In this document: piece after piece, positions 46,733 through 63,740 of the stretch
Layout: the number at the start of each line of letters is the position of its first letter
Position numbering within the stretch: the stretch's first letter is position 1
Assembly (NCBI RefSeq): GCF_004785685.1
Contig: NZ_SRPF01000005.1
Span: 124,001-188,000 of the forward strand
Origin: Marinobacter confluentis
GTDB taxonomy: Bacteria; Pseudomonadota; Gammaproteobacteria; Pseudomonadales; Oleiphilaceae
DNA: 64,000 nucleotides
Direction of reading: 5' to 3'
The notes under the pieces: generated by a model
Databases searched by the model: none
Told to the model about the DNA's origin: nothing
What the model saw: the letters and a program-made list of their open reading frames with translations, nothing else
Made by a program: the position numbers and the translations under genes

Positions 46733-47560
46733 TTACTTGGCTGAACGACGACGTACTATCATCTTGTCAGTACGTTTGTTCTTACGAGTCTTATGCCCTT
46801 TGGTCGGAACACCCCACGGAGTAACCGGGTGACGCCCGCCAGAGGTACGCCCTTCACCACCACCATGTGGGTGGTCAACTGGGTTCATAGCAACACCACG
46901 TACTGTTGGACGTTTACCGCGCCAACGTGATGCACCCGCTTTACCAAGCTGCTTGAGGCTGTGTTCGCTGTTGGACACTTCGCCCAACGTTGCACGACAG
47001 TCCACAAGCACCTTACGCATTTCACCTGAGCGCAGGCGGATAGTGGCATAAGCCCCTTCCCGAGCAACCAGCTGTACGGATGCGCCCGCAGAGCGAGCCA
47101 GCTGAGCACCTTTGCCAGGCTTGATTTCGACGCAGTGAATCACAGAACCGACCGGAATGTTCCGGAGCGGAAGCGTGCTTCCTACTTTAATCGGCGCGTC
47201 GATGCCGGAGCGCACAGGATCACCGATCTGCATTCCTTTGGGAGCGATGATGTAACGACGCTCGCCATCGGCGTACTTGATCAGCGCAATGTGCGCCGAG
47301 CGGTTAGGATCGTATTCCAGGCGCTCGATTGTCGCCGGGATACCATCTTTGGTCCGCTTAAAGTCGATTACACGGTAGTGCTGCTTGTGACCACCACCGA
47401 TGTGACGCGTAGTAATGCGACCAACATTATTACGGCCACCAGATTTTTTCAGTACTTCTACCAACGGCTCGTGAGGGCGCCCCCTGTGAAGATCAGGGTT
47501 AAAGAGCTTAACAACGTGACGGCGGCCGGCAGATGTTGGTTTGGTTTTGACGATCGGCAT
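46733..47560 (-). CDS. rplB: 50S ribosomal protein L2
   Basis: 275 residues (E. coli 273). [27 protein letters not shown] and the C-terminal [24 protein letters not shown] with the conserved His needed for peptidyl transfer support. 17 bases after rplW. Confidence 0.99.
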   Translation of the reverse strand: MPIVKTKPTSAGRRHVVKLFNPDLHRGRPHEPLVEVLKKSGGRNNVGRITTRHIGGGHKQHYRVIDFKRTKDGIPATIERLEYDPNRSAHIALIKYADGERRYIIAPKGMQIGDPVRSGIDAPIKVGSTLPLRNIPVGSVIHCVEIKPGKGAQLARSAGASVQLVAREGAYATIRLRSGEMRKVLVDCRATLGEVSNSEHSLKQLGKAGASRWRGKRPTVRGVAMNPVDHPHGGGEGRTSGGRHPVTPWGVPTKGHKTRKNKRTDKMIVRRRSAK

Positions 47561-47577
47561 TTTACGACCCCTTTACC

Positions 47578-47871
47578 TTATTCCACATCCAGAAAATCGA
47601 TGTCCTGACCTTCAGCAAGCTTCACATAAGCCTTGCGAAGATCATTACGCTTGCCGAAGCCGCGAGCGGTACGCTTGAGCTTACCCTTACGGTTCAGAAC
47701 CTGAACACCTTCGACGGTGACGTTGAACAGCTGTTCAACGGCTTTCTTGATCTCGGGCTTGGTCGCGTCGGACGCAACCTTGAAAACCACCTGGCCTTTT
47801 TCGCCAACCATTGAAGCTTTCTCTGATACGTGCGGCCCAAGAAGAACCTGATAAATACGTTCCTGATTCAT
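47578..47871 (-). CDS. rplW: 50S ribosomal protein L23
   Basis: 97 residues (E. coli 100). [47 protein letters not shown]. Exit-tunnel docking site for trigger factor and SRP. Overlaps rplD by 4 bases. Confidence 0.99.
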   Translation of the reverse strand: MNQERIYQVLLGPHVSEKASMVGEKGQVVFKVASDATKPEIKKAVEQLFNVTVEGVQVLNRKGKLKRTARGFGKRNDLRKAYVKLAEGQDIDFLDVE

Positions 47872-48473
47872 CCCAGCATCTCCTCAATCTTCTTAAGAGC
47901 GGGAACAGTCACCACAACGCTTTCGAAGGCGACCAGGCTGACCGGATCCAGGCCGGCAACATCACGCACATCGACGTGAGGAATGTTGCGGGATGCCAGA
48001 TGCAGGTTCTGCTCAACACTGTCGGACAGAATCAGCGCGTTACTGACACCGAGATCTTTCAGCTTGGCGGTGAAGGCCTTGGTTTTGGGAGTTTCGACAG
48101 TCATGTCATCAACCACCACCAGACGCTCCTGACGCACCAGCTCGGAAAAAATGGACTGCATGGCCGAGCGATACATCTTGCGGTTTACTTTTTGTTCGTA
48201 GCTGCGCGGCTTGGCAGCGAAAGTAACACCACCGGCGCGCCAGATCGGGCTCCGGATGGTACCGGCACGTGCACGGCCTGTGCCCTTCTGGCGCCAGGGC
48301 TTCTTACCGCCACCGGACACCTCAGAGCGAGTTTTCTGAGCCTTGGTACCCTGACGACCGCCTGCCATATAGGCAGTAACGACCTGGTGAACCAGCGACT
48401 CGTTAAATTCTTTGGCAAAGGCAACGTCGGAAACAGAGATTCCCTTGCCGCTACCTGTAATTGTTAATTCCAT
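47868..48473 (-). CDS. rplD: 50S ribosomal protein L4
   Basis: 201 residues, same as E. coli. Tunnel loop with [30 protein letters not shown]; core [10 protein letters not shown] and the C-terminal [19 protein letters not shown]. In E. coli L4 also represses the S10 operon at its leader; the leader here is much shorter. Confidence 0.99.
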   Translation of the reverse strand: MELTITGSGKGISVSDVAFAKEFNESLVHQVVTAYMAGGRQGTKAQKTRSEVSGGGKKPWRQKGTGRARAGTIRSPIWRAGGVTFAAKPRSYEQKVNRKMYRSAMQSIFSELVRQERLVVVDDMTVETPKTKAFTAKLKDLGVSNALILSDSVEQNLHLASRNIPHVDVRDVAGLDPVSLVAFESVVVTVPALKKIEEMLG

Positions 48474-48484
48474 CGCACCGCTCC

Positions 48485-49123
48485 TCAGGCTTTGACTGCA
48501 GGCTTGATGACAACGTTTCCACCGGTCGCACCGGGAACGGCGCCACGAATCAGCAGAAGGTTGCGTTCGGCGTCAACACGGACAACCTGAAGGTTCTGCA
48601 CAGTCACCTGCGCGTTACCCATCTGGCCCGCCATTTTCTTGCCCTTGAATACCTTACCCGGAGTCTGGTTCTGACCAATGGAACCCGGAGCACGATGAGA
48701 AAGGGAGTTGCCGTGTGTGGCGTCCTGCATGGAGAAATTCCAGCGCTTTACGCCGCCCTGGAAGCCCTTACCCTTAGACTGACCAGTGGCGTCAACAACC
48801 TGGCCATCCTCAAAGATAGAGGCGGTAATTTCGCCGCCAGCGGCCAGGTCATCGCCTTCGCCATCGGCGAGGCGGAATTCCCACAGTCCACGACCAGCCT
48901 CAACACCGGCTTTCGCGAAATGGCCTGCTGCGCTTTTGGTCACACGAGAGGAACGACGCTTACCCACGGTTACCTGAACCGCACGATAGCCATCGCTTTC
49001 AAGAGTTTTAAGCTGGGTAATGCGGTTGGGTTCAACCTCAACTACCGTGACGGGCACTGCTTGCCCATCTTCCGTAAAAATACGGGTCATACCGGCCTTG
49101 CGACCGACAATACCAATTGCCAT
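48485..49123 (-). CDS. rplC: 50S ribosomal protein L3
   Basis: 212 residues (E. coli 209). [27 protein letters not shown] start; the extended loop near the peptidyl transferase centre includes [25 protein letters not shown] with the Gln that PrmB methylates. 11 bases before rplD; 74-base gap from rpsJ. Confidence 0.99.
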   Translation of the reverse strand: MAIGIVGRKAGMTRIFTEDGQAVPVTVVEVEPNRITQLKTLESDGYRAVQVTVGKRRSSRVTKSAAGHFAKAGVEAGRGLWEFRLADGEGDDLAAGGEITASIFEDGQVVDATGQSKGKGFQGGVKRWNFSMQDATHGNSLSHRAPGSIGQNQTPGKVFKGKKMAGQMGNAQVTVQNLQVVRVDAERNLLLIRGAVPGATGGNVVIKPAVKA

Positions 49124-49197
49124 GTTTCACCTCTTAGTGTGTACGGGGCTCTCACCCTCTATGGCCTTATGACAGTTACACAGACTAACGCCGAGCG

Positions 49198-49509
49198 TTA
49201 GCCGAGGCTGATCTGAACGTCTACACCTGCTGCCAGATCCAGCTTCATCAAAGCATCTACTGTCTTTTCCGTCGGCTCGACGATGTCCAGCAAACGCTTG
49301 TGTGTACGAATCTCATACTGATCGCGCGCGTCCTTGTTGACGTGCGGTGAAATCAGAATGGTGTACTTTTCCTTCCGCGTCGGCAGAGGGATTGGTCCAC
49401 GCACTTGGGCGCCGGTCCGCTTGGCGGTATCGACGATTTCCTGCGTTGACTGGTCGATCAGGCGATAGTCGAACGCCTTCAACCGAATTCGAATTTTTTG
49501 GCTTTGCAT
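49198..49509 (-). CDS. rpsJ: 30S ribosomal protein S10 (NusE)
   Basis: 103 residues, same as E. coli. [35 protein letters not shown]; also acts as NusE in transcription antitermination. First gene of the S10 operon, about 60 bases after its predicted start of transcription. Confidence 0.99.
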   Translation of the reverse strand: MQSQKIRIRLKAFDYRLIDQSTQEIVDTAKRTGAQVRGPIPLPTRKEKYTILISPHVNKDARDQYEIRTHKRLLDIVEPTEKTVDALMKLDLAAGVDVQISLG

Positions 49510-49535
49510 GATGCACCAAACTCCACTCGTACGTA

Positions 49536-49553
49536 GCAGCTAGCTAGCTAGCC
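49536..49553. repeat. Short TAGC tandem run in the rpsJ leader
   Basis: GCAGCTAGCTAGCTAGCC holds three consecutive CTAG units and is self-complementary. CTAG is usually rare in such genomes. It lies about 30 bases before the rpsJ ATG on the mRNA. Confidence 0.6.
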
Positions 49554-49575
49554 GACCTTCAAAAAAAGGAGCCGC

Positions 49576-49604
49576 ATTGTATGCATAATACCCAGTAGTG
49601 TCAA
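49576..49604 (-). promoter_or_regulatory. Sigma70 promoter of the S10 operon
   Basis: On the minus strand TTGACA (perfect -35, complement of 49599-49604), 17 bases, TACAAT (complement of 49576-49581). Predicted start near 49568. Located between the tuf terminator and rpsJ. Confidence 0.85.
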
Positions 49605-49652
49605 CTGCGTTCAGCAGTCACTCGCGTGGGACAGATTCTGCGACAAAAACAG

Positions 49653-49681
49653 AAAAAGGGGCTGAGTTTCAGCCCCTTTTT
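49653..49681 (-). terminator. Rho-independent terminator of tuf
   Basis: AAAAAGGGGCTG and CAGCCCCTTTTT form a 12-bp stem with a T-run on the minus strand, 18 bases past the tuf stop, so the str operon ends here and S10 starts afresh. Confidence 0.92.
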
Positions 49682-49698
49682 GCTGGATCGAACGAGAG

Positions 49699-50895
49699 TT
49701 ACTCGATGATCTTTGAAACCACGCCGGCACCAACGGTACGGCCGCCTTCACGAATCGCGAAGCGCAGGCCATCTTCCATGGCGATCGGAGCGATCAGGGT
49801 AACACTCATCTTGACGTTGTCACCCGGCATAACCATTTCCACACCGTCCGGCAGCTCACAGGAACCTGTGACGTCGGTGGTACGGAAATAGAACTGTGGA
49901 CGATAGCCCTTGAAGAACGGCGTATGACGACCACCTTCTTCCTTGGACAGAACGTACACTTCACACTCAAACTTGGTGTGCGGCTTGATCGAGCCCGGCT
50001 TACACAGAACCTGACCACGCTCGACGTCTTCGCGCTTGGTACCACGCAGAAGCGCGCCAATGTTCTCACCTGCACGACCTTCGTCCAGCAGCTTGCGGAA
50101 CATCTCAACACCGGTACAGACCGTCTTGACGGTATCTTTAATACCAACAATCTCGATCTCTTCGCCAGTCTTGATAACACCACGCTCAACACGACCGGTC
50201 ACAACAGTACCACGACCCGAGATAGAGAAGACGTCCTCGATCGGCATCAGGAACGGCTGATCAATCGCACGCTCAGGATCCGGGATGTACTCGTCCAGGG
50301 CTTCTACCAGCTTCTTGACAGCGGTAGTACCCATCTCGTTGTCATCCTTACCTTCCAGCGCCATCAGCGCAGAACCGGTAATGATCGGGGTATCGTCGCC
50401 CGGGAAGTCGTACTGGCTCAGCAGTTCACGAACTTCCATTTCAACCAGCTCAAGCAACTCTTCGTCATCGACCATGTCCGCCTTGTTCAGGAACACGACG
50501 ATGAACGGTACGCCAACCTGACGGGACAGCAGAATGTGCTCACGGGTCTGCGGCATGGGGCCGTCTGCAGCGGAGCAAACCAGAATAGCGCCGTCCATCT
50601 GCGCCGCACCCGTGATCATGTTCTTCACATAGTCAGCGTGGCCCGGGCAGTCTACGTGCGCGTAGTGACGCGCCGGCGAATCATACTCAACGTGAGACGT
50701 CGCGATAGTAATACCACGAGCCCTTTCTTCCGGCGCGTTATCGATCGAGTCGAATGCGCTCGCGCTACCCGTTCCCCACACTTCGTGACATACACGAGTC
50801 AGTGCGGCTGTCAGCGTGGTCTTGCCATGGTCTACGTGACCAATGGTGCCCACGTTTACGTGTGGCTTATTACGCTCAAATTTTGCTTTAGACAC
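49699..50895 (-). CDS. tuf: Elongation factor Tu
   Basis: 398 residues (E. coli 394), with G1 GHVDHGKTT (19-27), [22 protein letters not shown] and three-domain layout ending [15 protein letters not shown] short insertion in the switch I region ([20 protein letters not shown]) is typical of this branch. Delivers aminoacyl-tRNA. Only one tuf copy lies in this window; a second elsewhere is common but not visible. 35 bases after fusA. Confidence 0.99.
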   Translation of the reverse strand: MSKAKFERNKPHVNVGTIGHVDHGKTTLTAALTRVCHEVWGTGSASAFDSIDNAPEERARGITIATSHVEYDSPARHYAHVDCPGHADYVKNMITGAAQMDGAILVCSAADGPMPQTREHILLSRQVGVPFIVVFLNKADMVDDEELLELVEMEVRELLSQYDFPGDDTPIITGSALMALEGKDDNEMGTTAVKKLVEALDEYIPDPERAIDQPFLMPIEDVFSISGRGTVVTGRVERGVIKTGEEIEIVGIKDTVKTVCTGVEMFRKLLDEGRAGENIGALLRGTKREDVERGQVLCKPGSIKPHTKFECEVYVLSKEEGGRHTPFFKGYRPQFYFRTTDVTGSCELPDGVEMVMPGDNVKMSVTLIAPIAMEDGLRFAIREGGRTVGAGVVSKIIE

Positions 50896-50930
50896 GGTTA
50901 CACCTCTTCCTGTTTCTTAAGTCCTGGGGA

Positions 50931-53036
<2,106 letters not shown>

Positions 53037-53054
53037 TGTTTGAACCTCGGCTGA

Positions 53055-53525
53055 TTAGAAACGGAAGTGAGAGAACGCCTTGTTGGCTTCTGCCATGCGA
53101 TGAACGTCTTCGCGCTTCTTAACAGCGGAGCCCTTGCTATCAGCGGCATCCAGGATTTCTCCTGCCAGACGCTGCGCCATGGACTTTTCACCACGCTTCC
53201 GTGAAAATTCTACGAGCCAGCGCATGGCCAGCGCGTTTTGACGTGAAGGCCGCACTTCGACCGGCACCTGGTAGGTAGCACCACCCACACGACGGGATTT
53301 AACTTCCACCATCGGCTGGATGTTTTCCAGGGCCTTCTCGAACATCTCGATCGGCTCTTCCTTGGATTTGTCGGCGACGATATCAAGCGCGCCGTAAACA
53401 ATGCGCTCTGCAACGGCCTTCTTACCACTTTCCATAACGTGGTTGATGAACTTGGCCAGTCGCGCACTGTGGAACTTCGGATCCGGGATGATTTCCCGTT
53501 TTGCAGCAACTCTTCTTCTAGGCAT
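53055..53525 (-). CDS. rpsG: 30S ribosomal protein S7
   Basis: 156 residues, same as the common form. [31 protein letters not shown] start, [16 protein letters not shown] hairpin, [11 protein letters not shown] end. In E. coli S7 is the feedback repressor of the str operon and binds the rpsL-rpsG intercistronic region; here that region is 116 bases (53526-53641), a size that could hold such a site. Confidence 0.99.
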   Translation of the reverse strand: MPRRRVAAKREIIPDPKFHSARLAKFINHVMESGKKAVAERIVYGALDIVADKSKEEPIEMFEKALENIQPMVEVKSRRVGGATYQVPVEVRPSRQNALAMRWLVEFSRKRGEKSMAQRLAGEILDAADSKGSAVKKREDVHRMAEANKAFSHFRF

Positions 53526-53641
53526 CGATAAGCCCTTATCTGTTAAAAGGTCTTCAGGAACCCCTGAGATAGCACCAGCTACTCAGCCTTACTCTTACCG
53601 CTGTTTTCAATAGCAACGATAAAAGACACCCACTTGGGACA

Positions 53642-54016
53642 TCAGGACTTGGGTCGTTTTGCACCGTACTTGGAGCGACCCTGCTTACGGTTCTGCACAC
53701 CCTGGGTGTCCAGCGTTCCGCGAACAGTGTGATAGCGCACACCCGGAAGGTCTTTTACTCGACCGCCACGGATCAGCACAACACTGTGCTCCTGAAGGTT
53801 GTGACCTTCACCACCAATGTATGAGGAAACCTCGAAGCCGTTGGTCAGACGAACACGGCACACTTTACGCAGTGCTGAGTTCGGCTTCTTCGGCGTAGTG
53901 GTATATACACGAGTGCACACACCACGGCGCTGCGGGCAAGCCTGCAGAGCAGGAACGTCGCTCTTGGCCGCTTTGCGTTTACGAGGCTTACGCACCAACT
54001 GATTAATCGTTGCCAT
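53642..54016 (-). CDS. rpsL: 30S ribosomal protein S12
   Basis: 124 residues, same as E. coli, from the ATG at 54016 ([12 protein letters not shown]). Decoding loop [18 protein letters not shown] has the wild-type Lys that confers streptomycin sensitivity, and the second loop [13 protein letters not shown] is intact. First gene of the str operon. Confidence 0.99.
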   Translation of the reverse strand: MATINQLVRKPRKRKAAKSDVPALQACPQRRGVCTRVYTTTPKKPNSALRKVCRVRLTNGFEVSSYIGGEGHNLQEHSVVLIRGGRVKDLPGVRYHTVRGTLDTQGVQNRKQGRSKYGAKRPKS

Positions 54017-54051
54017 GTAAGCAAACTCCAAAAAACCGTATCAATGAAACT

Positions 54052-54074
54052 TACCCCCGACATGCGGGGGTAAA
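54052..54074 (-). other. Hairpin in the rpsL leader
   Basis: TTACCCCCG-ACATG-CGGGGGTAA, a perfect 9-bp stem a few bases downstream of the predicted str transcription start. Possible 5'-end stability or regulatory structure; not followed by a T-run on the minus strand. Confidence 0.55.
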
Positions 54075-54089
54075 ATTTGAGGGTCGCAA

Positions 54090-54118
54090 GTTTAAGCCTG
54101 CACCCCCGAACAGTCAAG
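54090..54118 (-). promoter_or_regulatory. Sigma70 promoter of the str operon
   Basis: On the minus strand TTGACT (complement of 54113-54118), 17 bases, TAAACT (complement of 54090-54095). Predicted start near 54083, giving a 67-base leader to the rpsL ATG. Confidence 0.8.
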
Positions 54119-54138
54119 ATGACTGATCTCTTTTTGAC

Positions 54139-54171
54139 CACCTGCCGGATAGGTATCTTCCGGCGGGTGGC
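54139..54171 (-). terminator. Hairpin after rpoC
   Basis: CCACCTGCCGG and CCGGCGGGTGG pair over 11 bp (one G-T) with an 11-base loop, 14 bases past the rpoC stop. The minus-strand tail is TCAAAAAGAG, not a T-run, so it may be a leaky or Rho-assisted end. Confidence 0.5.
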
Positions 54172-54185
54172 TGCTTTTCCGCGAA

Positions 54186-57100
54186 TTAACTCTCGCGGTT
54201 AAGCTCTGCGCTCAGCGCTTCTTCCACATCGGCTGCAGTCACACCCTGCTCGCCAAGCTCACGCTTGCGCTTGCGCTCGGCGTGGTAAGCGAGGCCGGTA
54301 CCCGCGGGAATCAGACGACCAACCACAACGTTCTCTTTCAGGCCGCGCAGGTAATCACGCTTGCCGGTAACCGCACCTTCGGTGAGTACCCGCGTGGTTT
54401 CCTGGAACGACGCCGCAGAAATGAACGATTCGGTTGCCAGCGAGGCCTTTGTGATACCCAGCAACAGGCGCTCGCACCGTGCCGGTTCCTTGTCCGCCGC
54501 TTCCGCTTTCTCGTTCTCTTCCATGAACTGGGTGATCTCGACCTGATCGCCGCCCAGCAGGCTGGTATCGCCGGCGTCGGTGATCTCGACCTTGCGCAGC
54601 ATCTGGCGAACGATAACCTCGATGTGTTTATCGTTGATGACAACACCCTGCAGACGATACACGTCCTGAATTTCGTTGGTGATGTACTTCGCCAGTGCTA
54701 CCACGCCCAGCAGGCGCAGGATGTCGTGGGGGTTGGACGGACCATCGGAGATAACCTCACCCTTCTCGACCGTTTCACCTTCGAACACGTTCATCTGACG
54801 GTGCTTGGGAATCAGAACCTCATAGGGATCTGCATCCTTCGGCGTAATCACCAGACGCTTCTTGCCCTTGGTCTCTTTACCGAAGGAAACCACACCACTG
54901 ATCTCAGCCAGGATGGAGGATTCTTTCGGACGACGGGCTTCGAACAGGTCAGCAACCCGTGGCAGACCACCGGTGATGTCCCGTGTTTTCGAGCTTTCCT
55001 GCGGAATACGGGCAACTACGTCACCCAGCTCGATCTTGGCACTGTTGGCCATGGTCACCAGAGCGTTGGCCGGCAGGAAGAAGATTGCGGTGCCACCACC
55101 CGGCAGCTCCACTTCTTCGCCCTTGTCGTTCACCAGCTGGATCGCCGGACGGATGTCCTTACCAGCAGCGGGGCGCTCTTTCGGATCGATCACTTCCATG
55201 GTCGACAGACCGGTCAGCTCGTCAGTCTGGGTGCGGACAGTAATGCCCTGATCCATGTTGACAAACTTGGCGGTACCTTCCGCTTCGGCAATGATCGGGT
55301 GAGTGTGCGGGTCCCACTTGGCAACCGCGACACCGGCCTCAACCGTGTCACCGTGCTTCACGGACAGCACTGCGCCATAAGGCAGCTTGTACCACTCACG
55401 CTCACGGCCCTGCTCGTCGGCAATGGCCAGTGCGGAGGAACGGGAAACCACAACCAGGGAACCGTCGGTCTTCTCGATAGACTTGAGGTTGTGCAGACGA
55501 ACAGTGCCGCCGTGCTTGACCTGGATATTGTCGACCGCAGACGCCCGGCTGGCCGCACCACCAATGTGGAAGGTACGCATGGTCAGCTGGGTGCCCGGCT
55601 CACCGATAGACTGGGCTGCAATAACGCCCACAGCCTCACCGACGTTGACCTGGTGCCCGCGGGCAAGGTCACGACCGTAACACTTGGAGCAGATGCCGTG
55701 GCGGGTTTCACAGGTGATCGCAGAGCGAACCCAGACTTCGTCCACACCGGCACGCTCAAGCGCTTCGACGGCTTTCTCGTCGAGCAGTGTGCCCACTTCC
55801 ACAACAGCGTTGTCTTTATCCGTCGGCGTGTAGGCAGCGCGTGCAGTTACACGGCCCAGTACACGATCACCCAGCGGCACTACCACGTCGCCACCTTCGA
55901 TGTGCGGCGTCATCAGCAGGCCGTCGTCGGTACCGCAATCTTCCTCGGTCACGACCAGATCCTGGGAAACGTCTACCAGACGACGGGTCAGGTAACCGGA
56001 GTTCGCGGTCTTCAGAGCCGTATCTGCCAGACCTTTACGGGCACCGTGGGTAGAGATGAAGTACTGGAGTACGTTCAGACCCTCACGGAAGTTGGCGGTG
56101 ATCGGCGTCTCGATGATGGAGCCGTCCGGCTTCGCCATCAGACCACGCATACCAGCCAGCTGACGAATCTGCGCGGGGGACCCCCGGGCGCCAGAGTCGG
56201 CCATCATGTAGACGGAGTTAAAAGATTCCTGCATCAGGAACTTGCCATCCTCGCCTTTGACGGGCTTGCCGTCAGGGCCGATAACCTGTTCCTGGGACAG
56301 CCGGTCCATCATCGCCTTGGAGACTTTGTCGTTGGCGCGGGACCAGATATCGATAACCTTGTTGTACTTCTCGCCCTGGGTCAGCAGACCGGACGCGTAC
56401 TGGGTCTCGATATCTTTTACTTCTTCAGAAGCAGCATCTACCAGCTCGTACTTCTCCGGAGGAATCTCGAAATCGTTAAAGCCGATTGAGATGCCGGAAA
56501 CCGTTGCGAAGTGATAGCCCATATACATCAACTGGTCCGCAAAGATAACGGTGTCTTTCAGACCCGCATCGCGGTAGCAGGTGTTGATAAGGTTGGAAAT
56601 TGCCTTCTTGACCATCGGCTTGTTGACGATGTCGTAAGACAGGCCGTCAGGCACGATATCAAACAGCAGAGCACGGCCGACCGTGGTGTCCACGATCTTC
56701 TGCACTTCTACTTTCTCGCCATTTTCGTCATAGGTCACTTCCTTGACACGGACCTTGACCATGGCCTGAAGATCAACCTTGCCGGCACCATAGGCGCGGT
56801 GCGCCTCTTTAACGTCGGCAAACACCATGCCCTCACCTTTCGCACTCTTGCGGTCACGGGTCATGTAGTAAAGACCCAGAACCACGTCCTGCGAGGGAAC
56901 GATGATTGGCTCGCCATTCGCCGGCGACAGCACGTTGTTGGTGGACATCATCAACGCACGAGCTTCGAGCTGCGCTTCCAGTGTCAGCGGTACGTGAACC
57001 GCCATCTGGTCACCGTCGAAGTCGGCGTTGTAGGCGGCACAGACCAGCGGGTGAAGCTGGATGGCCTTACCTTCAATCAGCACTGGCTCAAACGCCTGTA

Positions 57101-58400
57101 TTCCCAGACGGTGAAGCGTGGGCGCCCGGTTCAGCATGATCGGGTGCTCGCGGATGACTTCGTCCAGGATGTCCCAGACCACGCCTTCCTCGCGCTCGAC
57201 CATCTTCTTGGCGGCCTTGATCGTCGTCGCCAGACCACGATGCTCAAGCTTGGAGAAAATAAACGGCTTGAACAGCTCCAATGCCATCTTCTTGGGAAGA
57301 CCACACTGATGCAGACGCAGGTATGGACCTACCACGATGACCGAACGGCCAGAGTAGTCTACGCGCTTACCGAGCAGGTTCTGACGGAAGCGGCCCTGCT
57401 TACCCTTAATCATGTCAGCCAGGGACTTCAGCGGGCGCTTGTTGGTGCCGGTAATGGCGCGACCACGACGGCCATTGTCCAGCAGTGCGTCCACAGCTTC
57501 CTGCAGCATCCGCTTCTCGTTACGCACAATGATATCCGGAGCATTGAGCTCCAGCAGGCGCTTGAGACGGTTGTTCCGGTTGATCACCCGACGATACAGA
57601 TCGTTCAGGTCGGACGTTGCGAAACGGCCACCGTCCAACGGTACCAGCGGACGCAGATCCGGCGGCAGCACCGGCAGCACGGTCATGACCATGTCGCCCG
57701 GCTTGTTGCCCGAATACAGGAACGCCTCAAGAATTTTCAGACGCTTGCTGAATTTCTTGATCTTGGTTTCGGAGTTGGTCTGGGGAATTTCTTCCCGCAG
57801 GGCTTCAACCTCGGCCTGCAGATCAATACCTTCCAGCAGTTCCTGAACGGCTTCGGCACCCATGCGGGCGTCGAACTCGTCACCGAACTCTTCCAGTGCC
57901 TCGTAATACTGCTCGTCGTTCAGCAGCTGACCTTTCTCGAGGGTGGTCATGCCAGGCTCGATCACGATGAAGGATTCGAAGTACAGAACCCGTTCAATGT
58001 CGCGCAGGGTCATGTCCAGCATCAGGCCGATGCGAGACGGCAGTGATTTCAGGAACCAGATGTGGGCAACCGGGCTGGCAAGCTCGATATGGCCCATGCG
58101 CTCACGGCGCACACTGGCCAGTGCGACTTCAACACCGCACTTTTCGCAGATTACACCACGGTGCTTGAGGCGCTTGTACTTGCCGCACAGACACTCGTAA
58201 TCCTTGATCGGGCCGAAGATCTTGGCGCAGAACAGACCGTCACGCTCAGGCTTGAACGTACGGTAGTTAATGGTCTCAGGCTTTTTGACCTCACCAAAAG
58301 ACCATGATCGGATCATGTCAGGCGACGCCAATCCAATACGGATGGCGTCAAATTCCTGCTTCTGGTTCTGGTTTTTGAGAAGATTCAGCAAATCTTTCAT
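54186..58400 (-). CDS. rpoC: RNA polymerase beta-prime subunit
   Basis: 1404 residues (E. coli 1407). Zinc-1 CLCGKY...CEKCGVE near residues 70-90; active-site NADFDGDQM with the three Asp that hold catalytic magnesium; rudder and switch regions [16 protein letters not shown]; zinc-2 Cys cluster [17 protein letters not shown]-terminal jaw and [11 protein letters not shown] end. The long antisense open frames across it are shadows. 76 bases after rpoB. Confidence 0.99.
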   Translation of the reverse strand: MKDLLNLLKNQNQKQEFDAIRIGLASPDMIRSWSFGEVKKPETINYRTFKPERDGLFCAKIFGPIKDYECLCGKYKRLKHRGVICEKCGVEVALASVRRERMGHIELASPVAHIWFLKSLPSRIGLMLDMTLRDIERVLYFESFIVIEPGMTTLEKGQLLNDEQYYEALEEFGDEFDARMGAEAVQELLEGIDLQAEVEALREEIPQTNSETKIKKFSKRLKILEAFLYSGNKPGDMVMTVLPVLPPDLRPLVPLDGGRFATSDLNDLYRRVINRNNRLKRLLELNAPDIIVRNEKRMLQEAVDALLDNGRRGRAITGTNKRPLKSLADMIKGKQGRFRQNLLGKRVDYSGRSVIVVGPYLRLHQCGLPKKMALELFKPFIFSKLEHRGLATTIKAAKKMVEREEGVVWDILDEVIREHPIMLNRAPTLHRLGIQAFEPVLIEGKAIQLHPLVCAAYNADFDGDQMAVHVPLTLEAQLEARALMMSTNNVLSPANGEPIIVPSQDVVLGLYYMTRDRKSAKGEGMVFADVKEAHRAYGAGKVDLQAMVKVRVKEVTYDENGEKVEVQKIVDTTVGRALLFDIVPDGLSYDIVNKPMVKKAISNLINTCYRDAGLKDTVIFADQLMYMGYHFATVSGISIGFNDFEIPPEKYELVDAASEEVKDIETQYASGLLTQGEKYNKVIDIWSRANDKVSKAMMDRLSQEQVIGPDGKPVKGEDGKFLMQESFNSVYMMADSGARGSPAQIRQLAGMRGLMAKPDGSIIETPITANFREGLNVLQYFISTHGARKGLADTALKTANSGYLTRRLVDVSQDLVVTEEDCGTDDGLLMTPHIEGGDVVVPLGDRVLGRVTARAAYTPTDKDNAVVEVGTLLDEKAVEALERAGVDEVWVRSAITCETRHGICSKCYGRDLARGHQVNVGEAVGVIAAQSIGEPGTQLTMRTFHIGGAASRASAVDNIQVKHGGTVRLHNLKSIEKTDGSLVVVSRSSALAIADEQGREREWYKLPYGAVLSVKHGDTVEAGVAVAKWDPHTHPIIAEAEGTAKFVNMDQGITVRTQTDELTGLSTMEVIDPKERPAAGKDIRPAIQLVNDKGEEVELPGGGTAIFFLPANALVTMANSAKIELGDVVARIPQESSKTRDITGGLPRVADLFEARRPKESSILAEISGVVSFGKETKGKKRLVITPKDADPYEVLIPKHRQMNVFEGETVEKGEVISDGPSNPHDILRLLGVVALAKYITNEIQDVYRLQGVVINDKHIEVIVRQMLRKVEITDAGDTSLLGGDQVEITQFMEENEKAEAADKEPARCERLLLGITKASLATESFISAASFQETTRVLTEGAVTGKRDYLRGLKENVVVGRLIPAGTGLAYHAERKRKRELGEQGVTAADVEEALSAELNRES

Positions 58401-58431
58401 CAGTAACAGCTCCGGATGGCGTTATTCTCGG

Positions 58432-58452
58432 GCGGGCACCGACGGTGCCCGC
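58432..58452 (-). other. Hairpin between rpoB and rpoC
   Basis: GCGGGCACCG and CGGTGCCCGC form a near-continuous palindrome in the 76-base rpoB-rpoC gap, without a T-run. Likely an intercistronic RNA structure (processing or stability). Confidence 0.6.
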
Positions 58453-58476
58453 TCTCGCTGCCAAAAACAATTCGGC

Positions 58477-62553
<4,077 letters not shown>

Positions 62554-62725
62554 CTGCATTCCCCAGCTTTAGACCTGATACCTGGTATCAAGAAGCAACC
62601 ATTTTTCTGCTTCGGGGCCGAATTGCTCGGCTTACTGCGCCGTCTTGAGCACGACCGTTGCTGTAGGTTCAGGGTTCCGACAGCACTTTGGTCCTGACGT
62701 TCCGAACCTGCAGCATATACAACAG

Positions 62726-62755
62726 AAAAAGGCCGGTGGCACTCGGCCACCAGCC
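62726..62755 (-). terminator. Attenuator between rplL and rpoB
   Basis: GGCCGGTGGC and GCCACCAGCC form a 10-bp stem (one G-T) with a 5-base loop, followed on the minus strand by a T-run (CCTTTTTCTG). It matches the partial terminator known at this place in E. coli, which lowers rpoBC relative to rplJL. The rest of the 242-base gap holds no gene. Confidence 0.8.
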
Positions 62756-62795
62756 TATCCATGCTTATTGCACGGTTTCAATCAACAACCAACGC

Positions 62796-63170
62796 TTACT
62801 TGAGCTCAACAGAAGCGCCTGCTTCCTCAAGCTTCTTCTTGGCTGCTTCGGCGTCGTCTTTGCTCGCGCCTTCTTTAACAACGGAAGGAGCGCTGTCGAC
62901 CATTTCTTTGGCTTCTTTCAGACCCAGGCCAGTCAATTCACGAACGGCCTTGATCACGTTGACTTTCTTCTCACCAGGACCGGTCAGAACAACGTCAAAT
63001 TCAGTCTGCTCTTCAGCAGCTGCGGCTTCGCCGGCAGCGGCTGGCGCAGCGGCAACGGCTGCTGCGGCAGATACGCCAAACTTCTCTTCCATTGCTTCAA
63101 CAAGAGCAACAACGTCCATTACGCTCATTTCTGCAATTGCGTTCAAAATGTCTTCGTTAGACAGAGCCAT
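62796..63170 (-). CDS. rplL: 50S ribosomal protein L7/L12
   Basis: 124 residues (E. coli 121). N-terminal dimerisation helix [33 protein letters not shown], Ala-rich hinge (about 35-52), and the factor-binding C-domain [34 protein letters not shown]. Stalk protein that recruits GTPases. 39 bases after rplJ. Confidence 0.99.
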   Translation of the reverse strand: MALSNEDILNAIAEMSVMDVVALVEAMEEKFGVSAAAAVAAAPAAAGEAAAAEEQTEFDVVLTGPGEKKVNVIKAVRELTGLGLKEAKEMVDSAPSVVKEGASKDDAEAAKKKLEEAGASVELK

Positions 63171-63209
63171 GACTTTCTCCGAAATGTTTAAAAATGGTGT
63201 TCAACAGAA

Positions 63210-63740
63210 TCAAGCAGCTTCTTGCTTCTGGTCTCGAACTGCCGCTACTGCACGGGTCACTTTGGTTGGAACTTCGTTCAGTGTCCGCGCAAGCTTGGTA
63301 ATCGGTGCCTGTGTGACGATAGCCAGCATAGTCAACGCCTCGTGACGCGTTGGCAGCTTGGCAAGGCGATCAATCTGGTCCGCGCCCATCAGCTCACCGC
63401 CGACAGCCAGGCCTTTGATCTCGAACGCCTCTTTCTCTTTGGCAAAATCCTTCAGCAGGCGTGCAGCCGCACCCGGATCTTCCATTGAGAACGCCAGAAT
63501 GGTTGGGCCGACCAATACTTCATCAATGCACTCGTACTCGGTACCGCGAATCGCAATCTTGGCAAGGTTGTTACGAACAACCTTCAGGATTACATTCTCA
63601 GCGCGAGCCTTGGCACGAAGCGCCGTCATATCACCAGAGGTGACACCACGGTAATCAGCCATAACCACTGACAGAGCACCACCGGCAGTCTCGTTGACTT
63701 CAGCGACGATCGCTTTCTTGCCTTCGAGTCTAATTGCCAC
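63210..63740 (-). CDS. rplJ: 50S ribosomal protein L10
   Basis: 176 residues from a GTG at 63738-63740, with GAGGAGA nine bases upstream; the frame is open to 63839 but the extension runs through the leader and has no family similarity. Starts (M)[29 protein letters not shown] and the C-terminal helix that binds L12 dimers follow. E. coli L10 is 165. Carries the stalk and, with L12, represses its own mRNA. Confidence 0.97.
   Translation of the reverse strand: MAIRLEGKKAIVAEVNETAGGALSVVMADYRGVTSGDMTALRAKARAENVILKVVRNNLAKIAIRGTEYECIDEVLVGPTILAFSMEDPGAAARLLKDFAKEKEAFEIKGLAVGGELMGADQIDRLAKLPTRHEALTMLAIVTQAPITKLARTLNEVPTKVTRAVAAVRDQKQEAA

Noticed and set aside
54017..54185. Possible tRNA gene in the rpoC-rpsL gap
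   Set aside because: The stems there do not form a cloverleaf and no T-loop sequence is present.
54282..56489. 735-codon open frame on the plus strand
   Set aside because: Entirely antisense to the zinc-2 and central part of rpoC, with no ribosome binding site and no family features. Long antisense frames are expected over GC-rich, codon-biased genes.
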